Made by a program: the position numbers and the translations under genes
Shown here: in pieces, positions 10,201 through 22,400 of the stretch
Position numbering within the stretch: position 1 is the first letter of the stretch
How the letters are laid out: each line of letters starts with the position of its first letter
The notes under the pieces: model-generated
What the model was told of the DNA's origin: nothing
What the model saw: only the letters and a program-made list of their open reading frames with translations
Database searches by the model: none
NCBI GenBank assembly: GCA_034190875.2
Contig: CM067344.1
Location: 69,482,527-69,546,526, forward strand
Reading direction: 5' to 3'
Origin: Urechis unicinctus
Taxonomy: Eukaryota; Annelida; Polychaeta; Xenopneusta; Urechidae
DNA length: 64,000 nucleotides

Positions 10201-13200
10201 ATTGTTTTCACTAACGCCACACCCCATTACCTGTTGGTAACATAAAAGCACCTGAGAAATGCAATGCGAAAAACACAAAATTTCTTGTGTCAAACATATT
10301 TATTTGAAGTATGTGAACTTAAGCTTCTGTGGATTGACTGTAAAAGTTGAATACATAAATTGTTGTTGGTTTACCTCTCCACCACATTAGGCATGATATT
10401 ATGTATACTGCTACTGCAAATCATAGTTGGTAATTGTAGGTCTATTTAGTGAGTGGTTTGGTAGTTTTCTCTTGAACCACAGAAAAACTGTTGCTATATC
10501 AGTAACTTGGTGTGGTGCCAGTGGTGGGATAAGTGCTGAGCCAGCAGATCAGCAAATTCACCTTTTATACTGAATATTTTATTTGTGAGCAGATCCCAGA
10601 GTTCGACAACTTGTATCTGGATATGAATGGTATAGTTCATGTCTGCTCCCACCCTGAAGATGACAACCCCCACTTCCGCATCACTGAAGAAAAGATTGTC
10701 ACGGATATATTCCACTACATTGAGGTTAGAGGACTACAAATGAACATTTGTAAATCCATTTTATTGGACATGATATCATAGTAGCTTCATCTGTTTTTGA
10801 TTTTATAAGGTACTGTTCCGTATGATAAAACCAAAGAAAGTCTTCTTCATGGCGGTTGATGGTGTGGCACCCAGAGCCAAGATGAACCAGCAGCGAGGCC
10901 GTCGTTTCAGGTAGTCTCTCAGTTGGAGTCGTAATATCTCCAGTTACTGTTCAGTTACAACTGGACCAATACAAGCATAGACTAACCTTTCCATTAAAGA
11001 ACAGTTCAATGTTTTGGAGTTGTGCTTGATTCTCTGAGATGATGTGATGAAATGTCATGATGTTGGCAAAATCCCACTTTTGTGAGGTGGTGACTGGTGT
11101 AGGTTATTTGAATAAAATGGTACCAGTTAGTCCCAAGCAGAAAGGTTGTACCTCTGGAGACCATTACAAGCAATCATTAATTGTCAGTTGTCTTGCAGAC
11201 CCGGAGTACGATTAAGTACATTTCAGTTCAGCTTGTAAAGAGCACAAGCATGTTTAATCATGTTGCAGATCAGCTAGAGAAGCAGAAGATTTAGTGCGTA
11301 AAGCATTAGAGAAAGGGGAAATCCTACCCACAGAAGCTCGATTTGACTCGAACTGCATTACACCTGGTAAGTATATTTCATAATTAGAGTATATGTAAAA
11401 CAGGCCAGGGTTTAACGCAATGATCTGAACCTAAACGCATCAATGTTATGGGATGGTCTTACCTGAATGAATCAATGTTATGGGATAGTCTAACCTGAAT
11501 GCATCAATGTTATGGGATGGTCTAACCTGAATGCATCAATGTTATGGGATGGTCTAACCTGAATGCATCAATGCTATGGGATGGTCTAACCTGAATGCAT
11601 CAATGCTATTGGATGGTTTAACCTGAAATCATCAATGCTATGGGATGGTCTAACTTGAATGCATAATTGTTATGGGATGGTCTAACCTGAGGTTATTTGG
11701 TTGTCAGGGACACCAGAGTTAATATGGTATTTTTATGCTGTTTTCAGGTACTGAGTTTATGGTGAGACTTCATGAGAAACTGAAGTACTTTGTAGCTATG
11801 AAAGTCTCTACAGACAGGCTCTGGCATGGAGTGAGAGTGATTCTGTCAGGACACGAGGTACTTATGTATCAATTAATCTCATTACAGTAGGCATCTCATC
11901 AATTGTTGAAAAGCCAAAACATTGTATTGTAAACAAATGACGATTTTCCTGTCATCGCGTCAACATGTGTATTCTTGCCAGTTACAATAATCAATCTTTG
12001 TTAAGGATCATATCATATGTCTCTGTAAACTACAGACACCTGGAGAGGGAGAACACAAAATTATGGACTTCATTCGCACAGAGAAATCTGGGTCAGGTTA
12101 TGACCCGAACACCAGGCACTGCCTATATGGTCTTGACGCAGATCTGGTGAGACACAACTGATTTTGTTGTTGTTGTATGCTGTCTAGCATTGTAAGGGTG
12201 TGTTGGTGATGATCTTTGGTTTGTGAGATAAGTCTGCTATTGTTATATTTGGTGCTATATATAAAGCTGTTAGAGAGAACATTGGTGATCAAGCTTGTTC
12301 AATATAATAGGGCTTTTTTTACCATGGGGAATGCTATAAAGATGTGCATGAGGGGTGATGGTGATGTGCATTAGGGGTGATGGTGATGTGCAGCATGTTA
12401 GATTGGACTACTGTTGATGGGGCAAGCTATATAGAGCTGTATGGGGAGTAATGGTGGTGATGTGCAGTGTGTATATAGAGCTGTATGGGGAATAATGGTG
12501 GTGATGTGCAGCGTGTATATAGAGCTGTATGGGGAGTAATGGTGGTGATGTGCAGCGTGTATATAGAGCTGTATGGGGAGTAATGGTGGTGATGTGCAGC
12601 GTGTATATAGAGCTGTATGGGGAGTAATGGTGGTGATGTACAGCATGTTAGACTACTGTTGATGGGGTAAGCTATATAGAGCTGTATGGGGAGTAATGGT
12701 GGTGATGTGCAGCGTGTATGGGGAGTAATGGTGGTGATGTGTAGATCTGTATGGGGAGTAATGGTGGTGATGTGCAGCTTGTATGGGGAGTAATGGTGGT
12801 GATGTGGTTACAGATCATGCTCGGTCTCATTACACATGAACCTCACTTCTCCCTCCTCAGAGAAGAGGTTCGATTTGGAGGGAAGAAATCAGCACAAAAG
12901 AGGTTAAAACATTATATCATTCAGTTTAGTCATATGCATCTTATTGCTGTATTTAAAAGTCTATTGGTATATGTAATAATGATCATATGATTTGCAGGAG
13001 CAATGCCCCTGAGGAGACCACATTTCACCTGCTCCATCTGTCTGTCTTGCGGGAATATCTCGATTTTGAGTTTTCAACTTTAAGAGTGAATATTAACTTT
13101 ATTGTGGTTTTGATGTCAACCTATTAAACTCTGTGTTGGTTAGAAATACAAGAACAATAACGAATAGCTGTTGCAAAATCAATTCTCCTGCTCTATTTGA

Positions 13201-13419
13201 CTGCTTTGTCATTGTTTTAAGGTTAAATCTATTGTCACATGTGTTTACAGGATAAATTGCCATTCCCTTACAGTGTTGAGCGCATTATTGATGACTGGGT
13301 ATTGATGGGTTTTCTGGTGGGAAACGACTTCATCCCCCATCTGCCTCACATGCACATTCACCATGAATGTCTGCCCAAGCTCTGGAAATACTACAAACGT
13401 GTCCTTCCCACTCTTGACG
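7249..13419 (+). CDS. XRN1: XRN1 exons 1-9: nuclease core, first conserved region
   Basis: Residues 1 to about 324. Metal-binding carboxylates known for the family sit at the expected numbers: D35 in LYLDMNG (exon 2), D86 in [12 protein letters not shown] (exon 3), E176 and E178 in [10 protein letters not shown] (exon 6), D206 and D208 in LYGLDADL (exon 6/7). The segment [10 protein letters not shown] in exon 9 holds a further conserved Asp. This is the best evidence that the product is catalytically competent. Exon 1 carries only 25 codons and is separated from exon 2 by a 3.3-kb intron that contains a hAT element. Confidence 0.93.
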
Positions 13420-16400
13420 GTAGATAGACTGGAGAAGAACCTCAAACCAAATCAGCATGCACATTATGATTATCATAAAGCATCACATCCAAATCATAAT
13501 GTTCCACTTACACATCATAGTGCATCTGACTCGCTTCCATCAGTATTTTATACCTCCTTTGTTTTGGACAGGGTATCTGAATGATGGCGGAGAACTAGTG
13601 TTGAGACGGTTTGAAATCTTCATGGAAACTGTAGCTAAGGTATTGCCTCAAAGAAAATAGTGTTTTCCTGTTAAAGGTATGTGCTTGATGTGTTCAACTA
13701 TCAAATTTGCCTAGCTGACTTCTGTGTATACAGTGTGACATTGAATACTTCAGCGAGGCATATTCAGACATAAAATGGATGGAATCCAAGCGAGCATCGG
13801 GTAAAGGGGGTGCTCCAAAAGATGGCGCTCGTGCTGTGACTTACCCCAGCACAGACATCAGGAGAAAACGAGAGGTGTCTACTTTCTCCTGAATCTTAGC
13901 TCAATTCTCCCTCGGGTGTTTCTTTTTTATTTATTTACTATAACTCACACAATGGCTAAATTGGGTAATGCAGAAAAAGGCATCATTGTCAAGTGAGGAC
14001 GCAGGGATACCTACAGCAAAGAACTTCATGGTCCTCAAAGATATTGAGGATGAAATTGGTGGGTGTTGTATGAGTCATATGGTGAATGTTATTTGTGAAA
14101 GTTTAATTAATTTTGTGAATGGATGTTATGTAGGTTATATGTGGATGTTATATGTAGTTTATGGTTCGATGATATGGTGTAGGTTATGTGTGGATGCTAT
14201 GTGTAGGGAAGAGCTTAACCTTGTTTTACTTTCTCTGACTCGGTTATGACTGAGCCATAGTTTTTCCACATTCTAGATTTCACAGCCCTATCCCTGGGGA
14301 ATGATGATGGTGATGAAGATGATGAAGATGATGGAAGTTTAGAGATGGCAGAAGCTTGGGAAAAGGATGACAAGTTCATGACCGAGTTTGTGACCTACAA
14401 GCACAACTACTACAAAGAAAAGATGGGATTCAGGGAAGTCAACAAGTCAGTGCTTTTTCTAACTTAAGGTGGCGAGTGTGAATCAATCTGTGACGAGTTC
14501 AATACTGCTTAGGAAGCGTGATGATTGACACCTGGTGTGGATGCAGGGAGGTGCTGAAGGAGTTGTCCCATGGATACATCCGAGCCATTCAGTGGATTCT
14601 CTACTACTACTACAATGGTGTTCCATCCTGGAGTTGGTGAGAACTTGAAATCTGTGCTCTGGTAGCAAATATTCACAAAGAGATATTCCATTGTTTACTG
14701 TCACATTCCATTGTACTCTGCCATATTCCATGGAAGAGTGTCACATTCCATAGATGACTGCCATATTTCATTGCATACTGCCATTTTCCATAGATGACTG
14801 CCACATTTCATTGCATACTGCCATTTTCCATAGATGACTGCCACATTTCATTGCATACTGCCATTTTCCATAGATGACTGCCACATTTCATTACATACTG
14901 CCATTTTCCATAGATGACTGCCACATTTCATTGTATACTGCCATTTTTCATAGATGACTGCCACATTTCATTGCATACTGCCATATTTCATTACATACTG
15001 CCATTTTCCATAGATGACTGCCACATTTCATTGCATACTGCCATTTTCCATAGATGACTGCCACATTTCATTGCATACTGCCATTTTCCATAGATGACTG
15101 CCACATTTCATTGCATACTGCCATTTTACATAGATGACTGCCACATTTCATTGCATACTGCCATTTTCCATAGATGACTGCCACATTTCATTGCATACTG
15201 CCACATTTCATTGCATACTGCCATTTTCCATAGATGACTGCCACATTTCATTGCATACTGCCACATTTCATTGCATACTGCCATTTTCCATAGATGACTG
15301 CCACATTTCATTGCATACTGCCACATTTCATTGCATACTGCCATTTTCCATAGATGACTGCCACATTCCACTGTAGAATACCATGTTGACTCATATTCAG
15401 TTGTTAACTGAAATACTATGTACCATTGTTGACTGTCATGTGCCATTGTTGACTGTCATGTACCATTGTTGACTGTCATGTACCATTGTTGACTGTCATG
15501 TACCATTGTTGACTGTTTTCCATAGATGACTGCCACATGTATCATTGTTGACTGTCATGTACCATTGTTGACTGTCATGTGCCATTGTTGACTGTCATGT
15601 ACCATTGTTGACTGTCATGTACCATTGTTGACTGTCATGTACCATTGTTGACTGTCATGTACCATTGTTGACTGTCATGTATCATTGTTGACTGTCATGT
15701 ATCATTGTTGACTGTCATGTACCATTGTTGACTGTCATGTACCATTGTTGACTGTCATGTACCATTGTTGACTGTCATGTACCATTGTTGACTGTCATGT
15801 ATCATTGTTGACTGTCATGTATCATTGTTGACTGTCATGTGCCATTGTTGACTGTCATGTACCATTGTTGACTGTCATGTGCCATTGTTGACTGTCATGT
15901 ATCATTGTTGACTGTCATGTATCATTGTTGACTGTCATGTATCATTGTTGACTGTCATGTACCGTTGTTGACTGTCATGTATCATTGTTGACTGTCATGT
16001 ATCATTGTTGACTGTCATGTATCATTGTTGACTGTCATGCACCGTTGGCGTAATGTCCTATCTAGTTATTTAGTGCTGCTGCTATCCTTCCTGCTGTTTG
16101 TGATGTTATGCATGTCTTTCTCACAGGTTCTACCCTCTTCACTATGCACCATACATATCAGATGTACACAGCTTCAGCCAAATGGACCTCAGCTTTGACT
16201 ATGCTAAGCCGTTCTTGCCCTTTGAGCAGCTCATGGCTGTGCTTCCTGCAGCCAGCAAAAACCTCTTACCTAAGCCATATCAGGTGAGGCCACCTGTATC
16301 AGATGACATCTCATATGCTCCTCGTTTCATTTAGCGAAGCATTTCTTTATTGGAACATGTACAAATTGTTATGCCCACATTAAATATGCTCTGTGTATTT

Positions 16401-19400
16401 CTAGGTTTGCTACCAATAGTCAAGTCAATAGTTTGTGTAACTGATTAAATCATTTATTTCTGTGGCTAACTCATGCACTAGCTATCTGTAATATCGTTGT
16501 ATTTGTGTCACCAGTTATTGATGACGAGTTCCAACTCGTCTGTCATTGACTTCTATCCAGTTGAGTTTGAACATGACCTGAATGGCAAGCAGCAGCCCTG
16601 GGAAGCAGTCGTCCTCATCCCCTTCATTGAGGAGGTGAATTTTAGCGTTCTCCATCATCAACTAAAGCCCTTTTATTTTTGATTCTCTGAAACAATGGTC
16701 CCCCTCATATCTTTCACCCCTCTTACTGTGCTTCCCCGATATACGGCCACTTTTGCTGGTCCGGAATGACTTGCAAGATGTAAGTACTTCTCTTATCTGG
16801 TTAAGAGATGACACATAAGTAATGAGACCCAATATCAGCATGGAGGGGACACATGAGTAATGAGACCCAATATCAGCATGGAGGGGACACATGAGTAATG
16901 AGACCCAATATCAGCATGGAGGGGACACATGAGTAATGAGACCCAATATCAGCATGGAGGGGACACATGAGTAATGAGACCCAATATCAGCATGGAGGGG
17001 ACACATGAGTAATGAGACCCAATATCAGCATGGAGGGGACACATGAGCGCTTACACATCTCACTTAGAAGAAAACATTATGATTTGGATTTTTCTCAATC
17101 ACCGTTTTTAATTTGTCAAATAGGATCCTTCAATTGTCATTCCTGGTGCCATGGTTTATCTGTATGCTATCAATGAATTGCTTGGCTGTTCAGACACGGT
17201 TGTTGTCAGCAATGGCATCTGTGGAGGATCAGCTTTTGCCAGAAGAGAAGGCTCGTAATGTGCATGGCCCCCACGTACTCAGCATCTACAGCACCGAGCT
17301 GCAGACAGAGTTCCCAGCCCCTTACCCCAGCCTCCCCAACCTCGTACACAACCATGCCAAGGTCACTCTGCTGCCTATAACTGCATTTGTCACTGAGGCC
17401 AGGCTGTTGAAGAAGGGGCTGTGTGAAGGAGTCAGGTTGGATGTCTACTTCCCTGGCTTCCCAACACTCAAACACTTCCCTCACAAGGTAACTAGACTTG
17501 ATCATCTCTCTCACCAGGTAACCAGAATCATACACCTCTCTCACCAGGTAACCCAACTCAATCATCTCTCTCACTAAGTAACTAGACTCAAACATCTCTC
17601 TCACCAGGTAACCTGACTCAATCATCTCTCTCACTATGTAACTAGACTCAAACATCTCTCTCACCAGGTAACCCGACTCAATCACCTCTCTCACAAGGTA
17701 ACTAGACTAAAACACCTCCCTCACCAGGTAACCTGACTCAATCACCTCTCTCACAAGGTAACTAGACTCAAACATCTCCCTCACAAGGTAACTAGACTCA
17801 AACACCTCCCTCACAAGGTAACCCGACTCAATCACCGCAAAATGTAACTAGACTTGAACACCTCCCTCATATTGTAACTAGACGCAAACACCTCCCTCAC
17901 AAGGTAGCTAAACTCAAACACCTCCCTCACAAGTGAACCATGAATTCCCCTCTCAAATGGTAACTAGACTCGGTTACCTTCCTCACTAGGTAACTGGACT
18001 CCAACTCCCCCCTCACAAGGTGCCGATATCAGTTGTGTACCCTAAATTCATCAGCAGATATGGGATCTGTATCACACCAATTATATTAGCTGAAACTCAT
18101 TTCTGAAAAGGCTTATAGACTGTATCATTACAGGCCAAGTTCACAGCCATGGGAGTGAAGGTGTTCCAGATGAACAGCCGTGGTGACAACTGCATCTTGG
18201 AACTAGAACCCAAAGAAACTCCGGTGAGTGACCCTCTGTGCCATCATGATCAATACGATCTCACCAAAAACTATATAATACAAAACCAAGTCAATAACTT
18301 GGCTCAATAAAATAAGAATGGCTTTGACTTATTCGCTATGTGTGTGTAGGACATAGAGAAGGTGGCCAGTGAGTGGCTGGGGCGATCTGTGTATGCTGAT
18401 TGGCCTCACCTGCAGGAGGTGTTTGTCATCAGTCTCACATCAGAGGAATACAGGTGGGTGTCTGCTTTAACAAGTGACATATGCCAAATTTATACTGCTG
18501 GTGTGATACCAGTAACCTTCAATATATAAATGCTGATGTAATTTTATTGATTGCCATTGTCACACCATCTTTCCTTCATCATACTGTGCCTTCCAGGTAT
18601 ACCCTGTCACATGATCCACAACTCAGGTCACAAAAGAAGCTGAAACCAGTCTACGAGGCACTGACAAACGATGAGATGTCCAAATGGCGCAAAGAAGTCC
18701 ACAACCTTCAAGACTGGTGAATGTTTGGCCTCATAGCTTCCTTGTCCTTTTTTCGTACAGACTTTACTAGACCAGGTGGGGATTTGCACGCTGACTAATC
18801 TGTGGTTATAGGTACATGAATCGGAGAGGTGTGGAGGTTGGTGGTACAGACATCCTGGTCACTGCACGGCCTCTCATTGGCAGGAAGTATGTGACACACA
18901 CACATTCTACAGATGATACTGTGGTCATTGTTTTCTGGCTGTCAAGTATTACGACGATTATTTTAATGCATACATTTATGTTTGGCAGGTATGTGTGTGG
19001 ACCTCAAGGAAAAATTACTCTAGACAAACAGTGGGCCAAGAACTCTGTCTCTTTTCTGTACCAGACCTGTATCAAGGTAACAATCCCTGTTATAACTCCT
19101 AGACTATATGTAATGCATATGAGAAGTGTTCTATAAAACAGTTGTCAATAGGGCTAAATATAAGACATATGTACTTATGAACATCATATTGTACCTATAC
19201 CCTTTGTTTGTCCCCTCCCTGGTCACTGACCTTATTGTATTATCTTGTGGAAGAAGTACAGAGATTTTTGTCTCACAGCCCTGACCAATCATGATTTCAG
19301 GACATTTCTGTGCGAGACCCAACCTTCACTCAGTACAGCTCCATGGATGAACTGTATGCCCCTGGCACAGACGTCTTCATGTTGGGTAACCCACATTATG

Positions 19401-22400
19401 GCAGCAAAGGCAAGGTAAGACATGTAACAGACCACTGATTGGTTGACTGTCATGTATTTGTTGTAAGAATGGCTGTGTAAGTGTCACATGTTTTGTCCTT
19501 GTGTTAGGTGCTGTCAGTGGATCAAGATGGGCGAATCAGAATTGACTTTATAAGCCTAATGGAACCCAATATGGAATCTATCAAAAACCAGCACTCGGTA
19601 TGTCTATATTGTGGCATTCACATTTCTCATCCTGCCTCAGATTCAATGAGTTGTCCATCAATAGACAGTTCCCCTAACACCCATTATCAAGAAATTGTCC
19701 TGACCTTCAGCAAATAATACTTTCACGAAAAATAAATATTGCAATGTACTTGATGACATGATCACATGCCATGAGATATTGCAGTCAATGATATAAATCT
19801 ATACAAATTTCCCCCATTTTACCAAGTAATTTCAGGAATAATTCCTTGACATACACCATCACCCATCATGAGTCGAGCATTCATCCCCAGGTCTGGGCTG
19901 TTTACTGCAGCATGTGAGACATCGCTACATGCGCGGCTATGAGGCAGCCTCTCGCTGCGGCATTAGTCCTCATCTCCTCTCTCGCATCACTGGCACCATC
20001 TTCATCAGCAAGGGCAAGGAGGGTCGCAATTCAAGGCGCACCAATATAGGGCTTAACCTCAAGTTCAACAAGACAAGCAAACAGGTCAGTTCACTGCGCT
20101 GCCTCGAGTCATCAGGGGCTCTCATGTCACTCCCCACCTTCATTACAGTTCTGTTGTGGTTTGATCAATAACCATCATTGTGATTGTTCATTGAATAATT
20201 TAAATCATGCTTTAGGTAAACACCATCAAGTTAAGATCTTGTTGGGAGAAGTTAAAGTAATGTTGTTAATTGTTCTTATTCCATTGTGTGGCTGTGATTA
20301 TGTAGTTGTGGGAGTTGTTATGAGTCTTGGATGACCACGACGTGTAGTTGTGGGAGTTGTTATGAGTCTTGGATGACCACGACGTGTAGTTGTGGGTGTT
20401 GTTATAAGGCTTGGATGACCACGACGTGTAGTTGTGGGAGTTGTTATGAGTCTTGGATGACCACGACGTGTAGTTGTGGGAGTTGTTATGAGTCTTGGAT
20501 GACCACGACGTGTAGTTGTGGGAGTTGTTATGAGTCTTGGATGACCACGACGTGTAGTTGTGGGAGTTGTTATGAGGCTTGGATGACCACGACGTGTAGT
20601 TGTGGGTGTTGTTATATGGCTTGGATGACCACGACGTGTAGTTGTGGGAGTTGTTATGAGGCTTGGATGACCACGACGTGTAGTTGTGGGAGTTGTTATG
20701 AGGCTTGGATGACCACGACGTGTAGTTGTGGGAGTTGTTATGAGTCTTGGATGACCACGACGTGTAGTTGTGGGAGTTGTTATGAGTCTTGGATGACGAC
20801 GTGTAGTTTGGTTATGAGTCTTGGATGACCACGACGTGTAGTTGTGGGAGTTGTTATGAGTCTTGGATGACCATGACGTGTAGTTGTGGGTGTAGTTATA
20901 AGGCTTGGATGACCATGACGTGTAGTTGTGGGTGTAGTTATAAGGCTTGGATGACCAGGTGTAGTTGTGGGAGTTGTTATGAGTCTTGGATGACCACGAC
21001 GTGTAGTTGTGGGAGTTGTTATGAGTCTTGGATGACCACGACGTGTAGTTGTGGGAGTTGTTATGAGTCTTGGATGACCACGACGTGTAGTTGTGGGAGT
21101 TGTTATGAGTCTTGGATGACCACGACGTGTAGTTGTGGGTGTAGTTATAAGGCTTGGATGACCACAACATGTAGTTGTGGGTGTTGTTATATGGCTTGGA
21201 TGACCACGACATGTAGTTGTGGGTGTCAATGACATAGTTACTGTTCCATTAGGTTCCTGGCTACACCATGAAGGACGACACTGAATGGAAATACTCTCCC
21301 AAACTTGTAGACACCATCAGGATATACATAAAGAAGTAAGTACAAGTCATTTCCTATTTTCTGTTTTATTTGTCTTTGTACAGACTTGAAATGTGTCATG
21401 AATATGTAAATGTATTGTGTCTGTCTGTCTGTCGTAGGTTCCCAGAGCTGTTTGATTTCCTGGGAACTGCCAGTAATGAGGACAGCTACTCTGAAGAAGA
21501 AGTGTTCCCCTCTGAGTGAGTTATATAGAAGTTATTCTTCTTGAAAGATGTCCATATAGCAGAAAAGGATTCATGGTATCATTGTGGCTTCATCTCCATT
21601 CAGAGAACCCACACTGAAGCAGGTGACGGAATTCATAAAGAGTCTGCCATGTTCTGAGACGCCCCCCATGCCCCATGGGGCTCAGCTGCTTGATGGGGAG
21701 GTTGTGGCTGCAATCGAGAAAACAGTCAACAATGTACAGGTAGAAACTAGTGTTTTATACTCAAGTTATTGCAAGTCAAGTTTCTTATACCTCATTAGTT
21801 GTCAATGAGCAAGAGTGTCTACTGTTACACTGTGCCCTGTAAGTGTCTGCTATATCACTGTGTCGTGTGAGTGTCTGCTGTATCACTGTCATGTGAGAGT
21901 CTGCTGTATCACTGTGTCATGTGAGTGTCTGCTGTATAACTGTGTCATGTGAGTGTCTGCTGTATCATTGTGTCGTGTGTCTGCTGTATCATTGTGTTGT
22001 GTGAGTGTCTGCTCTATCATTGTGTTGTGTGAGTGTCTGCTGTATTACTGTGTCACGTGAGTGTCTGCTGTGTCGTGTATGACCAGGAACAGAACAGTAA
22101 GAAGAAGAAGCATGTCAAGATGCAAGTCCGCCCTCATCTTCTCTACCGGGTAACTCTCCCACCAACTTTCCTTGATCTCTTGCAGTGATCCATGTACTAA
22201 ATGTAGTACCAAATTACTCATGAATAACTAATCTGATAGGAAGGACTGGGGTGGTTTGAAGTCGTTGACACTTGATGTAATGGTGAAGTGTGCTGTTTGC
22301 AGCCTGTTGATGGTTTGGCTAACATAGTGCCTGACCCCTCCTCCACATACGAGCTCTTTGATCGTGTTGTTAATGTACGGGACGGATATTCTGTTCCTCT

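Noticed and set aside
12398-12646. 82-codon minus-strand frame with [11 protein letters not shown]-like repeats
   Set aside because: Translation of the 44-bp intron 6 array.
17206-17694. 162-codon minus-strand frame
   Set aside because: Shadow of XRN1 exon 17 and the donor-bearing repeat on the other strand.
20298-21235. Long open frames (up to 304 codons) on both strands
   Set aside because: They arise from the 42-bp minisatellite in XRN1 intron 25; the period is a multiple of three and all frames are simple repeats.
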